This document shows, piece by piece, positions 34,435 to 44,011 of a DNA stretch of 64,000 nt. The stretch's first letter is position 1, and the number at the start of each line of letters is the position of its first letter. The notes under the pieces are model-generated. The model was not told where the DNA came from. It did not search any database and worked only from the letters and a program-made list of their open reading frames with translations. This DNA is from Streptomyces sp. SID8352 (GTDB taxonomy: Bacteria > Actinomycetota > Actinomycetes > Streptomycetales > Streptomycetaceae): the NCBI RefSeq assembly GCF_009862265.1, contig NZ_WWGX01000022.1, positions 219,551 to 283,550 on the forward strand, given 5' to 3'. The position numbers and the translations under genes were made by a program.

Positions 34435-35244
34435 GTGAAAAAGCTCTCCGCACGACGACGCCATCCGCTGGCGGCGCTCGTCGTCCTACTCCTCGCGCTG
34501 GCATGCACCGGGGGGCTGTACGCCGTGTTCGCACCCGCGGACAAGGCGCAGGCCGATGACACCGCCCAGTCCCTCGCCATCGAAGAGGGCAAGAAGCTCT
34601 ACGCCGTCGGCTGCGCGAGCTGCCACGGCACCGGAGGCCAGGGCAGCTCCGACGGCCCCAGCCTCGTGGGCGTGGGTGCCGCCGCCGTGGACTTCCAGGT
34701 GGGCACCGGCCGTATGCCGGCCCAGCAGCCCGGCGCACAGGTCCCGCGCAAGAAGGTGATCTACAGCCAGGCCGAGATCGACCAGCTCGCGGCCTACGTC
34801 GCCTCGCTCGGCGCCGGTCCGGCCGTCCCCGCCGGGGACAAGTACAGCCCGGAGGGCGCGGACTCCGCCCGCGGCGGTGAGCTGTTCCGCAACAACTGCG
34901 CGCAGTGCCACAACTTCACCGGCAAGGGTGGCGCGCTGACGCGCGGCAAGTACGCCCCGGGCCTTGAGGGTGTCGACCCCAAGCACATCTACGAGGCCAT
35001 GCAGACGGGCCCGCAGAACATGCCCGCCTTCCCCGACACCACCCTGTCGGAGCAGAACAAGAAGGACATCATCGCGTACCTGGACGCGGTCAACGGTGAC
35101 AAGACCGTGAACCCCGGCGGTCTTTCGCTCGGCGGCCTCGGGCCGGTCAGCGAGGGCCTCTTCGGCTGGATCTTCGGTCTCGGCACCTGCATCGCCGTCG
35201 CCGTGTGGGTCGCCGCTCGGACCGCAAAGGCCAGGAAGTCATGA
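34435..35244 (+). CDS. qcrC: Di-haem cytochrome c subunit of the bcc complex
   Basis: The 269-residue protein has an N-terminal membrane anchor (LAALVVLLLALACTGGLY), two class I cytochrome c domains with haem-binding CASCH and CAQCH motifs (about residues 59-63 and 155-159), axial methionine candidates in GRMPAQ and QNMPAFP, and a C-terminal membrane helix (GLFGWIFGLGTCIAVAVWVA). It links the bc complex directly to the aa3 oxidase. The GTG start is at 34435; the stop overlaps the qcrA ATG by 4 bp. Confidence 0.96.
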   Translation: MKKLSARRRHPLAALVVLLLALACTGGLYAVFAPADKAQADDTAQSLAIEEGKKLYAVGCASCHGTGGQGSSDGPSLVGVGAAAVDFQVGTGRMPAQQPGAQVPRKKVIYSQAEIDQLAAYVASLGAGPAVPAGDKYSPEGADSARGGELFRNNCAQCHNFTGKGGALTRGKYAPGLEGVDPKHIYEAMQTGPQNMPAFPDTTLSEQNKKDIIAYLDAVNGDKTVNPGGLSLGGLGPVSEGLFGWIFGLGTCIAVAVWVAARTAKARKS

Positions 35245-36299
35245 GTAGCCAAGACATCCCAGAAGAGAACCTGCCCGCAGCGCAGGACCCCTCGCACGAC
35301 GTGGAGGGCATCGCGGACGAGGAGCACCCGTTCGCGGACCCGGGGCTGCCGCCCCACGAGCACCGTGTGCAGGACATCGACGAGCAGGCCGCCCGGCGGT
35401 CCGAGCGCGTCGTCGCCCTGCTGTTCACGATCTCGATGCTGGCCACGGCGGGCTTCATCGCCTCGTTCGTGTCGATCCCGCACGACAAGTCGATCTTCGT
35501 CTTCCCGATCGGTCACATCAGCGCGCTGAACTTCGCGCTGGGCCTGACCCTGGGCACCGCCCTGTTCACCATCGGCGCGGGCGCGGTCCACTGGGCCCGC
35601 ACCCTGATGTCCGACGTGGAGATCACCGACGAGCGCCACCCGATCGCGGCCGACGAGGAACTGCGCGCGAAGGTCCACGCGGACTTCAAGCAGGGTGCCA
35701 AGGAGTCCGTCATCGGACGCCGCAAGCTCATCCGCGGCACGATGTTCGGCGCGGTCGCGCTGGTGCCCCTCTCGGGCGTCGTGCTGCTGCGCGAACTCGG
35801 TCCGCTGCCCGGCACCAAGCTCCGCCACACCCGGTGGTCCCAGGGCAAGCTGATCATCAACATGAACACCAACGAGCCGATGCGCCCCTCGGACATCACC
35901 GTCGGTTCGCTCACCTTCGCCAGGCCCGACGGCCTGGAGGAGCACGACGAGGATTTCCAGAGCGAGATCGCCAAGGCCGCCCTGATGCTCATCCGTATCC
36001 AGCCGGAGAACATCAAGGACAAGCGCGAACTCGAATGGTCGCACGAGGGCATCGTCGCGTACTCGAAGATCTGCACCCACGTCGGCTGCCCGATCTCCCT
36101 GTACGAGCAGCAGACGCACCACGCGCTGTGCCCGTGCCACCAGTCCACCTTCGACCTCTCCGACGGCGCCCGGGTGATCTTCGGTCCCGCCGGTCACGCT
36201 CTGCCTCAGCTTCGCATCGGCGTGAACGACGAGGGCTATCTGGAGGCGCTCAGCGACTTCGAGGAGCCCGTCGGTCCTGCATTCTGGGAGCGCGGATGA
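35241..36299 (+). CDS. qcrA: Rieske iron-sulfur subunit of the bcc complex
   Basis: The 352-residue subunit has an acidic N-terminal region, three predicted helices (VVALLFTISMLATAGFIASF; HISALNFALGLTLGTALFTI; GTMFGAVALVPLSGVVLL) and a C-terminal Rieske domain with the [2Fe-2S] ligands in CTHVGC and CPCHQS. It transfers electrons from menaquinol to the cytochrome c. Three helices rather than one is typical of actinobacteria. ATGA overlaps join it to qcrC and qcrB. Confidence 0.96.
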   Translation: MSSQDIPEENLPAAQDPSHDVEGIADEEHPFADPGLPPHEHRVQDIDEQAARRSERVVALLFTISMLATAGFIASFVSIPHDKSIFVFPIGHISALNFALGLTLGTALFTIGAGAVHWARTLMSDVEITDERHPIAADEELRAKVHADFKQGAKESVIGRRKLIRGTMFGAVALVPLSGVVLLRELGPLPGTKLRHTRWSQGKLIINMNTNEPMRPSDITVGSLTFARPDGLEEHDEDFQSEIAKAALMLIRIQPENIKDKRELEWSHEGIVAYSKICTHVGCPISLYEQQTHHALCPCHQSTFDLSDGARVIFGPAGHALPQLRIGVNDEGYLEALSDFEEPVGPAFWERG

Positions 36300-37954
36300 G
36301 TACCGCAGCGAGCAACCCGAACCCGTCCGCCGGGTCCCCGGCGGAACGCGGGCGCAAGGCTCCGGCCGGCGAGCGCGTCGCCGACTGGGCGGACGGCCGG
36401 CTGGGCATCTACGCCCTGGCCAAGACCAACATGCGCAAGATCTTCCCGGACCACTGGTCCTTCATGCTGGGTGAGATCTGCCTGTACAGCTTCATCATCA
36501 TCATCCTCACGGGTGTGTACCTGACGCTGTTCTTCCACCCGTCGATGAACGAGGTGGTCTACAACGGCTCGTACGTCCCGCTCCAGGGACAGCTGATGAG
36601 TGAGGCCTACCGGTCGACGCTCGACATCAGCCTGGAGATCCGCGGTGGTCTGCTGATCCGGCAGATCCACCACTGGGCGGCCATCGTCTTCCTGGCCGGC
36701 ATGTTCGTGCACATGATGCGCGTCTTCTTCACCGGCGCGTTCCGCAAGCCGCGCGAGATCAACTGGCTGTTCGGCTTCCTGCTGTTCGTCCTCGGCATGT
36801 TCACCGGTTTCACCGGCTACTCGCTCCCGGACGACCTGCTCTCCGGCACCGGTGTCCGCTTCACGCAGGGCGCGATCCTGTCCGTGCCGATCGTCGGCAC
36901 GTACATCTCGATGTTCCTGTTCGGCGGGGAGTTCCCCGGCCACGACTTCGTGGCCCGGTTCTACTCGATCCACATCCTGCTGCTGCCCGGCATCATGCTC
37001 GGTCTGCTGGTGGCCCACCTGATCCTGGTCTTCTACCACAAGCACACCCAGTTCGCGGGTCCCGGCCGGACCAACAAGAACGTGGTCGGCATGCCGCTGC
37101 TGCCGGTGTACATGGCGAAGGCGGGCGGCTTCTTCTTCCTGGTCTTCGGCGTCATCGCGGTGGTCGCGGGCCTGGTGGCGATCAACCCGATCTGGGGCAT
37201 CGGCCCCTACCGTCCGGACATGGTGTCCACGGGCGCCCAGCCCGACTGGTACATGGGCTTCGCGGAGGGACTCGTCCGGGCCATGCCCGGCTGGGAGATC
37301 AACCTGTGGGGTCACACGCTGGTCCTCGGCGTGTTCGTCCCGCTGGTCCTCTTCGGCGTGTTCCTCGGCATGATCGCCCTGTACCCGTTCATCGAGTCCT
37401 GGATCACCGGGGACAAGCGCGAGCACCACATCCTGGACCGCCCGCGCAACGCCCCGACCCGGACGGCGTTCGGCGTGGCCTGGGTGACCGCCTACCTGAT
37501 CATGCTGATCGGCGGTGGCAACGACATCGTCGCCACGCACTTCCACCTGTCGATCAACGCGGTCACCTGGTTCGTGCGGATCGGGTTCTTCCTCGGCCCG
37601 GTCGTCGCGTTCGTCATCACCAAGCGGATCTGCCTCGGCCTCCAGCGCCGGGACAAGGACAAGGTGCTGCACGGCCGCGAGTCGGGCATCATCAAGCGCC
37701 TGCCGCACGGTGAGTTCATCGAGGTGCACGAGCCGCTGAGCCAGGACCAGCTCCACACGCTCACCGCGCACGAGCAGTACAAGCCGGCCGAGATCGGCCC
37801 CACGGTCGACGCGAACGGCGTCGAGCGCAAGCCGAAGGCTCCGGAGAAGCTGCGCGCCAAGCTCAGCGACGCCTACTTCGGCGAGGACTCGCAGATCCCG
37901 AAGCCGACCGCCGAGGAGTACAAGGAGATCACGAGCGGCCACGGCCACCACTGA
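36296..37954 (+). CDS. qcrB: Cytochrome b subunit of the bcc complex
   Basis: The 552-residue membrane protein carries haem-ligating histidines in [20 protein letters not shown] and [20 protein letters not shown], the quinol-site region [12 protein letters not shown], and a long cytoplasmic C-terminal tail (from about residue 430) ending [13 protein letters not shown]. It oxidises menaquinol and is the target of QcrB inhibitors in mycobacteria. It is last in the operon and followed by a perfect terminator. Confidence 0.97.
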   Translation: MSTAASNPNPSAGSPAERGRKAPAGERVADWADGRLGIYALAKTNMRKIFPDHWSFMLGEICLYSFIIIILTGVYLTLFFHPSMNEVVYNGSYVPLQGQLMSEAYRSTLDISLEIRGGLLIRQIHHWAAIVFLAGMFVHMMRVFFTGAFRKPREINWLFGFLLFVLGMFTGFTGYSLPDDLLSGTGVRFTQGAILSVPIVGTYISMFLFGGEFPGHDFVARFYSIHILLLPGIMLGLLVAHLILVFYHKHTQFAGPGRTNKNVVGMPLLPVYMAKAGGFFFLVFGVIAVVAGLVAINPIWGIGPYRPDMVSTGAQPDWYMGFAEGLVRAMPGWEINLWGHTLVLGVFVPLVLFGVFLGMIALYPFIESWITGDKREHHILDRPRNAPTRTAFGVAWVTAYLIMLIGGGNDIVATHFHLSINAVTWFVRIGFFLGPVVAFVITKRICLGLQRRDKDKVLHGRESGIIKRLPHGEFIEVHEPLSQDQLHTLTAHEQYKPAEIGPTVDANGVERKPKAPEKLRAKLSDAYFGEDSQIPKPTAEEYKEITSGHGHH

Positions 37955-37980
37955 TCCTCCGACGTCGCCACACCACGACG

Positions 37981-38013
37981 CAGGGCCCCGTCCGTTCCCC
38001 GGACGGGGCCCTG
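37981..38013 (+). terminator. Terminator of the ctaE-qcrCAB operon
   Basis: CAGGGCCCCGTCCG at 37981-37994 pairs perfectly with CGGACGGGGCCCTG at 38000-38013 around a 5-nt loop, 26 nt after the qcrB stop. Confidence 0.88.
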
Positions 38014-38081
38014 CGCCGTGCCCGTGCCTGGATAGGGTGGGGGAGACCATCTCCCGGAATCACACGAAGGCAGGACGGCTC

Positions 38082-39146
38082 ATGAGCGCTGTGGCACCCG
38101 CTGGAGGCGACACCGCGGCGGGCCGCTCCTGGCCCGCCCTGCTGAACGGACTGCTCGACGGGCGGGACCTGTCCGCCGACGAGACCGCCTGGGCGCTGGA
38201 CGTGATCATGCGCGGCGAGGCGACCGACGCGCAGATCGCCGGGTTCGCGGTGGCGCTGCGCGCCAAGGGCGAGACCGTCGAGGAGATCTCCGGGCTGGTC
38301 CGCACGATGTACGAGCACGCCAATGTGATCGAGGTGCCGGGCGAGACCGTCGACATCGTCGGCACCGGCGGCGACGGCGCCAAGACCGTCAACATCTCCA
38401 CCATGTCCGCCATCGTGGTGGCGGGCACCGGGGCGAGGGTCGTCAAGCACGGCAACCGGGCCGCCTCCTCGGCGTCCGGCGCCTCCGACGTCCTGGAGAA
38501 GCTCGGCGTCAATCTGCAGCTGGCGCCGCAGCGGGTGGCGGAGGTCGCCGAGGAGGCCGGGATCACCTTCTGCTTCGCGGTGAAGTTCCATCCCTCGCTG
38601 CGCCATGTCGCCGCCGCGCGGGGCCAGCTGGGCATCCGCACGGTCTTCAACTACCTGGGTCCGCTGACCAACCCGGCCCGGGTGAAGGCACAGGCGATCG
38701 GCGTCGCCCACGCCCGGATGGCGCCCATCATGGCCGGGGTGTTCGCCGAGCGCGGCCACTCCTCCCTGGTCTTCCGGGGCGACGACGGGCTGGACGAGCT
38801 GACCACCTGCGCCACCTCGCGGGTCTGGGTGGTCCGGGACGGCGGGGTCACCGAGGAGGCCTTCGACCCCCGCGACGTCGGCATCGACCTCGTCCCCGTC
38901 GAGGCGCTGCGCGGCGCCGACGCCTCGTACAACGCCGATGTCGCCCGGCGGCTGCTGAGCGGCGAGCGGGGGCCGGTGCGCGACGCGGTGCTGCTGAACT
39001 CGGCGGCGGCCCTGGTGGCCCTGCGGCCCGGCGGCGGGACCCTGACGGAGCGGATCCGGGCCGGCATGGACCGGGCCGCCGAGGCGATCGACTCGGGCGC
39101 GGCCGCGCGGACCCTGGAGCGCTGGGTGGCCGCCAGCAACGGCTGA
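38082..39146 (+). CDS. trpD: Anthranilate phosphoribosyltransferase
   Basis: The 354-residue enzyme converts anthranilate and phosphoribosyl pyrophosphate to phosphoribosylanthranilate in tryptophan synthesis. The phosphoribosyl pyrophosphate motif [19 protein letters not shown] is at about residue 89, followed by [20 protein letters not shown], and [21 protein letters not shown] is near the C-terminus. The ATG at 38082 ([10 protein letters not shown]) is the first start that gives the family's N-terminal domain without junk. It stands apart from other trp genes, as in other actinobacteria, and lies just after qcrB, as in mycobacteria. Confidence 0.94.
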   Translation: MSAVAPAGGDTAAGRSWPALLNGLLDGRDLSADETAWALDVIMRGEATDAQIAGFAVALRAKGETVEEISGLVRTMYEHANVIEVPGETVDIVGTGGDGAKTVNISTMSAIVVAGTGARVVKHGNRAASSASGASDVLEKLGVNLQLAPQRVAEVAEEAGITFCFAVKFHPSLRHVAAARGQLGIRTVFNYLGPLTNPARVKAQAIGVAHARMAPIMAGVFAERGHSSLVFRGDDGLDELTTCATSRVWVVRDGGVTEEAFDPRDVGIDLVPVEALRGADASYNADVARRLLSGERGPVRDAVLLNSAAALVALRPGGGTLTERIRAGMDRAAEAIDSGAAARTLERWVAASNG

Positions 39147-39168
39147 CACACCGGCGTCCCCCGTGCGA

Positions 39169-39204
39169 GGCGTCCCGCGATCCGGTCCGGGGTTGCGGGA
39201 CGCC
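39169..39204 (+). terminator. Terminator after trpD
   Basis: GGCGTCCCGC at 39169-39178 pairs perfectly with GCGGGACGCC at 39195-39204 around a 16-nt loop; GCCGTCTTCCCG follows. It separates trpD from the riboswitch transcript. Confidence 0.65.
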
Positions 39205-39230
39205 GCCGTCTTCCCGTAACTTCCTTTCCA

Positions 39231-39368
39231 GGTCATGAGTGACAGTCATGCGGCCCCGGCCGACTGTCCGGCAACCCTCCGTCCGTGGCGGGGTGCCCCG
39301 GGTGAGGACCAGGCAGTGGACAGCAAGGTCCACGGCAAGCGCGGACCCCTCGCGAACACCAGGGGTCC
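39231..39368 (+). promoter_or_regulatory. SAM-IV-type riboswitch with downstream hairpins
   Basis: The segment has the conserved blocks of the SAM-I/SAM-IV superfamily in order: GGTCATGAGTGACAG at 39231, CCGGCAACC at 39268, GGGGTGCCCCGGGTGAGGAC from 39290. The outer GGTC (39231-39234) pairs with GACC (39307-39310). Hairpin GTGGAC/GTCCAC (39316-39333) follows, then GGACCCCT/AGGGGTCC (39343-39350, 39361-39368), a plausible terminator. SAM-IV riboswitches occur in actinobacteria upstream of sulfur genes and shut expression when SAM is abundant. It controls the class V PLP gene at 39516. Confidence 0.8.
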
Positions 39369-39515
39369 TGGTCGTACGAGGGAGCCTCTTCCGTGAACCA
39401 GCGAATGCGATAGGGCCGCCGAGCCCCGCCTCCGCGTTTCCTGTCACCCTTCCCGCGCCGGTGCCCCCCCTGTCCCCGCGCGGTGAATCCCACCTGCCTT
39501 CACGGGAGTTCCGTC

Positions 39516-40961
39516 ATGTCCGTTTCCGTCGTCCCCGCCTCCGCCTCCTCCGCCGCCCACCGGTCCGCCGCCCCGGCCTGCGGCCCCGCCGAGGCGATCC
39601 CCGCACCCGGCACCGACGCCTGCTCCGCCCCGCTGCCCGTGCTGGGCCGGGACGTCACCGTGCCGCTGGTCACCGGCGGCGAGGTCACCTACGCGGCGCT
39701 CGACTACGCCGCCAGCACCCCCGCGCTCCAGCGGGTCTGGGACGACGTGGCGGCCTACGCCCCGTACTACGGCAGCGTCCACCGGGGCGCCGGATACCTG
39801 TCGCAGCTCTCGACCGACCTGTTCGAGAACGCCCGCGCCACCGTCGCCCGCTTCCTCGGCTGCCGCGAGGACGACCAGGTCGTCTTCACCCGGTCCACCA
39901 CCGACTCCCTGAACCTGCTGGCCGGGGCGCTGCCCGAGGGCTGCCGGGTGTTCGTCTTCGAGACCGAGCACCACGCCGCCCTGCTGCCCTGGCGGAACGC
40001 CGACGTCACCGTCCTCGACGCCCCGCGCTCGCCCGGCCGCGCCGTCGAGATCCTGGAGCGCGCCCTCGCCGCCCGGGAACCCCACGCCCCCGCCCTGGTC
40101 TGCGTCACCGGCGCCTCCAACGTGACCGGCGAGCTGTGGCCGGTGCGCGAACTGGCCGCCGCCGCCCATGCCCACGGTGCCCGGATCGTGCTCGACGCCG
40201 CGCAACTCGCCCCGCACCACCCCGTCTCGGTCACCGCGCTCGACGTCGACTGGGTCGCCTTCTCCGGTCACAAGCTCTACGCCCCCTTCGGCTCCGGGGT
40301 GCTGGCCGGCCGCGCCGACTGGCTCGGCGGCGCGGAGCCGTACCTGGCCGGGGGCGGCGCCAGCCGCGCGGTCACCCGGCGCGCCGACGGCGGCGTCGAC
40401 GTGGTCTGGCACGACGGCACCGCCCGGCACGAGGCCGGATCGCCCAACGTCATCGGCGCCTACGCCATCGCCTCCGCCTGCGAGGCGCTCACCGAGGCCG
40501 GATTCGACACCCTGGTCACCCGCGAGCGGCGGCTGGTCGAGAGGGTGCGGGAGGGGCTCGCCCGGGTGCCCGGGGTCCGGGTGCTGTCCCTGTTCGGCGA
40601 CGACGCCCCGCGGGTGGGCGTGCTGTCCTTCGTCGTCGAGGGGTGGAACAGCTCCCACTTCGCCGCCGCCCTCTCCGCCGAGTACGGCATCGGGGTGCGC
40701 GACGGGCTGTTCTGCGCCCATCCGCTGGTGCGGCTCCTGCTCGGCGGCGACCCCGGCACCGGGGGCGCCTGCGGCGCGCCGGAGGGGGACGCGGGGGAGC
40801 AGCCGCTGAACGCCGTCCGGGTCAGCTTCGGCGCGGGCACTCCGGACGAGCACGTGGAACGCTTCCTGGCCGCGGTGGGGGAGCTGGTCGGCGAGGGCGC
40901 CCGCTGGACGTACCGCGCGGTGGACGGCCGCTGCGTCCCGGACACCTCCGCGGCGCGCTGA
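39516..40961 (+). CDS. Class V aminotransferase / cysteine desulfurase-like PLP enzyme under SAM riboswitch
   Basis: The 481-residue protein has the NifS/CsdA fold: FTRSTTDSLNLLAGALP, LVCVTGASNVTGELWPV, VLDAAQLAPHHPVSV and pyridoxal-phosphate Lys253 in FSGHKLYAPFGSG. A disordered Ala/Ser-rich N-terminus of about 40 residues precedes the fold. The position of the usual catalytic cysteine loop (YGIGVRDGLFCAHPLVRL) has one Cys. The riboswitch indicates a role in sulfur or methionine metabolism, but whether it is a desulfurase, lyase or aminotransferase cannot be told. The ATG at 39516 has GGGAG about 8 nt upstream. Confidence 0.85.
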   Translation: MSVSVVPASASSAAHRSAAPACGPAEAIPAPGTDACSAPLPVLGRDVTVPLVTGGEVTYAALDYAASTPALQRVWDDVAAYAPYYGSVHRGAGYLSQLSTDLFENARATVARFLGCREDDQVVFTRSTTDSLNLLAGALPEGCRVFVFETEHHAALLPWRNADVTVLDAPRSPGRAVEILERALAAREPHAPALVCVTGASNVTGELWPVRELAAAAHAHGARIVLDAAQLAPHHPVSVTALDVDWVAFSGHKLYAPFGSGVLAGRADWLGGAEPYLAGGGASRAVTRRADGGVDVVWHDGTARHEAGSPNVIGAYAIASACEALTEAGFDTLVTRERRLVERVREGLARVPGVRVLSLFGDDAPRVGVLSFVVEGWNSSHFAAALSAEYGIGVRDGLFCAHPLVRLLLGGDPGTGGACGAPEGDAGEQPLNAVRVSFGAGTPDEHVERFLAAVGELVGEGARWTYRAVDGRCVPDTSAAR

Positions 40962-41110
40962 GCCCGGCCCGCTCCGGCTCCGTCGGGCGGCGCCCGCCGG
41001 GACCCCGGCCGACGGGGCGGGGCGCCTGCGGCCGGGCGGGACGGGGGCCCGCGGCCGGAGGGACGGGGCGGAGCCGCCGGGGGGAGCCGCCGGGGGGAGC
41101 CTGGGGTCTT

Positions 41111-41157
41111 TCGTCTGGATCAGGCCAGACCCCGCGAGCCCGGCATGATCCAGACGA
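41111..41157 (-). terminator. Inverted repeat after the Lrp-type gene
   Basis: TCGTCTGGATCA at 41111-41122 is exactly complementary to TGATCCAGACGA at 41146-41157, with a 23-nt loop, ending six nt from the stop of the minus-strand gene at 41164. Its position fits a terminator. A 16-bp direct duplication of GGGGGGAGCCGCC-type sequence lies just to the left (41071-41105). Confidence 0.6.
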
Positions 41158-41163
41158 GATGCC

Positions 41164-41445
41164 CTAGTTGTCCAGCCCGATCGCGAAGGCCGCCTCCAGG
41201 TCGTGCTGGGAGTAGGTGCGGAACGCCACGTGCGTGTCCGTGCCCTCCACCCCCGGGATCTTGCTGATCCGGCCGGGGATCACCTCGGCCAGCTCGTCGT
41301 GGCGGCGCACCCGCACCATGGCGATCAGGTCGTAGGTGCCGGTCACCGAGAACACCTCGGTCACGTTCTCCAGCGCGGCGATCCGCTCCGCGATCTCGGG
41401 AATCCGGTCCACGCTGGTCTTGATGAGGACGATCGCGCTGATCAC
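41164..41445 (-). CDS. Stand-alone Lrp/AsnC ligand-binding (RAM) domain protein
   Basis: The 93-residue protein (ISAIVLIKTSVDRIPEIAER ... VTEVFSVTGTYDLIAMVRV ... DTHVAFRTYSQHDLEAAFAI) is the C-terminal effector domain of Lrp/AsnC regulators without the DNA-binding helix-turn-helix. Such proteins form oligomers and may bind amino acids, modulating full-length relatives. The GTG start at 41445 overlaps the rhomboid stop in a GTGA, so the two genes are translationally coupled. Confidence 0.88.
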   Translation of the reverse strand: MISAIVLIKTSVDRIPEIAERIAALENVTEVFSVTGTYDLIAMVRVRRHDELAEVIPGRISKIPGVEGTDTHVAFRTYSQHDLEAAFAIGLDN

Positions 41446-42203
41446 GGCTGGTTCTCTCCCTCGGGGGCCGTCGCTGGAACGCTCCTCACTCTAGTCGTAC
41501 GCCCGGGGCCCACCCAGGCGAAGAGGAAGCCCAGCCCGAAGCCGACCAGATGGGCCAGATAGGCGACCCCCGGCCCGTCGCCCGCCCGTCCGGCGGCCGC
41601 CCACTGCAACGCCGCCCAGAACGGCAGCACCACCCAGGCCGGGAAGCGCAGCGGCAGGAAGAAGGCGAACGGCAGCAGACTGGTCACCCGGGCGCGCGGG
41701 AACAGGAACAGGAACGCGCCGAGCACCGCCGAGATCGCCCCCGAGGCACCCACCAGGGACTGCTCCGACCCCGGGTTGTCGGCCGCGTAGCCGAGCAGGG
41801 CCAGGGCGCCGCAGCCCAGGTAGAACAGCAGGTACCGCACCCCGCCCAGCCGCGCCTCGGTCATCGCCCCGAAGACGTACAGGAACAGCATGTTCCCGAG
41901 CAGGTGGACCCAGCTTCCGTGCACGAACAGGGCGGTGACCGGGGTCGCCCAGGAGCCCGGCAGGGGCGCGAACAGGTCCGCCGGGATCACCCCCCAGCGG
42001 TGGAAGTGGGCGCGCTGCGCCGTGAGCAGCTCCTCTCCGGTGCCGTACGCCGGGTTCAGGCCCGCCGCCGGGCTGATCACGAACAGTGCGCAGCACAGGG
42101 CGATCAGCGCATGGGTCACCGGGGCGGCCCGGCTCCGCGGCGGGCGGGACCGGCGCGGGGCCCGGACCGTCCGGAGGGCCGCCGAGAACCAGGTGCGGAT
42201 CAT
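41442..42203 (-). CDS. Rhomboid family intramembrane serine protease
   Basis: The product (253 residues from the ATG at 42203) has six or so membrane helices and rhomboid motifs: an L1-type region WVHLLGNMLFLYVFG, the catalytic serine in LVGASGAISAVLGAF, and the catalytic histidine in YLAHLVGFGLGFLFA. Rhomboids cut membrane proteins within the bilayer. The start is uncertain: the frame is open to 42236, and neither start has a good ribosome site. It is coupled to the downstream Lrp-type gene. Confidence 0.88.
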   Translation of the reverse strand: MIRTWFSAALRTVRAPRRSRPPRSRAAPVTHALIALCCALFVISPAAGLNPAYGTGEELLTAQRAHFHRWGVIPADLFAPLPGSWATPVTALFVHGSWVHLLGNMLFLYVFGAMTEARLGGVRYLLFYLGCGALALLGYAADNPGSEQSLVGASGAISAVLGAFLFLFPRARVTSLLPFAFFLPLRFPAWVVLPFWAALQWAAAGRAGDGPGVAYLAHLVGFGLGFLFAWVGPGRTTRVRSVPATAPEGENQP

Positions 42204-42362
42204 GACTACAGAGCATGACGCAACGGTACGAATCACCCCGTATCGCCTCGCCGCCGCGGACGGGCGGGCGGAGCGTACCCGCCAGGCCGTAGGGTTACGT
42301 GCCTACACGCACCGGGCGCGGTCCGGCGCGTCATCGCCTGCGGAAGAGAGCGAACAGCCACG

Positions 42363-42602
42363 ATGACGGTTCCCCTGCCCACGGCCACCACCCGGTGGCG
42401 CTGCACCCTCTGCGGAAACCTCACCCGCTTCGACGTCACCCGGGCGTCGAAGGTCGTCGAGTACGTCCACCTGGACCTGGCCGGAGAGCCGAAGGTCGAG
42501 GAGCGCGAGGTGCTCGGTGAGACCATCGAGTCGGTGCGGTGCCGCTGGTGCAACGCCGTGGACCAGGTCGAACTCGTGGACAGGCCGGGCGCCGGCTCCT
42601 GA
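42363..42602 (+). CDS. Small zinc-ribbon-like conserved protein
   Basis: The 79-residue protein has two cysteine pairs, CTLCGN at residues 14-19 and CRWC at about 61-64, spaced by a beta-rich segment (VVEYVHLDLAGEPKVEEREV), consistent with a zinc ribbon. The first knuckle is followed by the basic motif LTRFDVTRASKVV. Function unknown; such small zinc ribbons often bind RNA or partner with nucleases, and the gene lies 60 nt upstream of a NYN-domain nuclease gene. Confidence 0.75.
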   Translation: MTVPLPTATTRWRCTLCGNLTRFDVTRASKVVEYVHLDLAGEPKVEEREVLGETIESVRCRWCNAVDQVELVDRPGAGS

Positions 42603-42661
42603 GCGGAGCGGACCCGGCAGGTGGTCCCCCTGCGGGACCCTGCTCAGTATTGGGGTGACGG

Positions 42662-44011
42662 ATGGCGGAGACGCGGAGCGGGGAGCCGGACGACGGCGCC
42701 GCCGAGGTGCTCGACCGGCCGCTGCCCGACGGCGTGCGCCGCAGGGTCGTCCAGATCGTCTCGGACGGCTTCGGCGGGCTGACCCTCACCGAACTGCCCG
42801 CGCAGCTGCGCCAGTACGCCCGCTTCGCCCCGAACCGCCGGACCAAGTTCGCCGGGAACGCCATGGCCGCCGCCGTGGAGAGCGATCCGCTGTTCCGCCA
42901 GCGCATCGGGGAGAAGCTCCGGGAGGCCCAGCCCGAGCTGGCCGGGGCCCTGGACTCCGGCTCCCTGCCCCCCGCCGCCGACCCCCTCGACGTGGCCGCC
43001 GCTGCCTATGTGCTGCGCCCCCACGGCTGGGTCAAGCTGGTCGCCGCCGCAGGCGAGGAGGCGCAGCGCGCGGACGCCGAGCGGGCCGGCGAGGAGAGCC
43101 GCGCCGAACTGGAGCGGCTGCGCGAGGAGCTGGCCCGCGCCCGGGACCACACCCGCTCCGAGACGGAGCGGCTGCGCGGTGAGCTGGAGGCGGTGCGGAA
43201 GGAGGCCGACTCCCTGCACCGCAAGCTGCGCTCCGCGCTCAGCGACGTGAAGCGGGGCGAGGCGGCGCTGCGCAAGGCGCGCGACGAGGCCGAGGCGGTC
43301 CGCGCCGAGAGCCACGCCCAGGTCTCCGCCGCCGAGAGCGAGACGCGGCGGCTGCGGACCCGGCTCGGGGAGGCGGAGGCCGCCCTGGAGGCCACCCGCC
43401 GGGCGGCGCGCGAGGGCCGCAGCGTCGAGGACATGCGGGTGCGGCTGCTGCTGGACACCGTGCTGGAGTCCGCGCAGGGGCTGCGCCGGGAGCTGGCGCT
43501 GCCGCCGGTGTCGGTGCGGCCCGCGGAGACGGTGGACGCGGTGGAGCCCGGCCGGATGACGCCGAAGGACATCGCGGCCCGCGCGCTCTCCGAGAACGAC
43601 CCGGCCATTCTCGACCAGTTGCTCGCGCTGCCCCAGGCCCATCTGGTGGTCGACGGCTACAACGTCACCAAGACCGGCTATCCGCAGATGCCGCTGGAGA
43701 AGCAGCGGCTGCGGCTGCTCGGCCAGCTCTCCCAGCTCGCCGCGCAGACCGGCGCCGAGACCACCTGCGTCTTCGACGGCGCGGAGCTGGCGGCGCCGGT
43801 GCTGCTCGCGCCGCCGCGCGGGGTGCGGGTGCTGTTCTCCAAGCCGGGGGTCACCGCCGACGAGCTGATCCGCCAGCTGGTGCGCGCCGAGCCGCCCGGA
43901 CGCCCGGTCATCGTCGCCTCCACCGACCGCGAGGTGGCCGACGGGGTGGCCAGGGCGGGGGCCAGGCCGGTGGCCTCGGCGGTCCTCCTCAAGCGCTTCT
44001 CGCGGGGCTGA
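42662..44011 (+). CDS. NYN-domain (YacP-like) putative ribonuclease with coiled-coil region
   Basis: The 449-residue protein has an N-terminal helical domain (about 1-135: PDGVRRRVVQIVSDGFGGLT; FARFAPNRRTKFAGNAM), a long charged coiled coil (about 138-260) and a C-terminal NYN/PIN-like nuclease domain with acidic residues in HLVVDGYNVTKTGYP, CVFDGAEL, ADELIRQL and ASTDREVADG. YacP-like NYN proteins (Rae1) cleave RNA on ribosomes in Firmicutes; the actinobacterial version with its coiled coil is uncharacterised as far as I know. The ATG is at 42662. Confidence 0.85.
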   Translation: MAETRSGEPDDGAAEVLDRPLPDGVRRRVVQIVSDGFGGLTLTELPAQLRQYARFAPNRRTKFAGNAMAAAVESDPLFRQRIGEKLREAQPELAGALDSGSLPPAADPLDVAAAAYVLRPHGWVKLVAAAGEEAQRADAERAGEESRAELERLREELARARDHTRSETERLRGELEAVRKEADSLHRKLRSALSDVKRGEAALRKARDEAEAVRAESHAQVSAAESETRRLRTRLGEAEAALEATRRAAREGRSVEDMRVRLLLDTVLESAQGLRRELALPPVSVRPAETVDAVEPGRMTPKDIAARALSENDPAILDQLLALPQAHLVVDGYNVTKTGYPQMPLEKQRLRLLGQLSQLAAQTGAETTCVFDGAELAAPVLLAPPRGVRVLFSKPGVTADELIRQLVRAEPPGRPVIVASTDREVADGVARAGARPVASAVLLKRFSRG

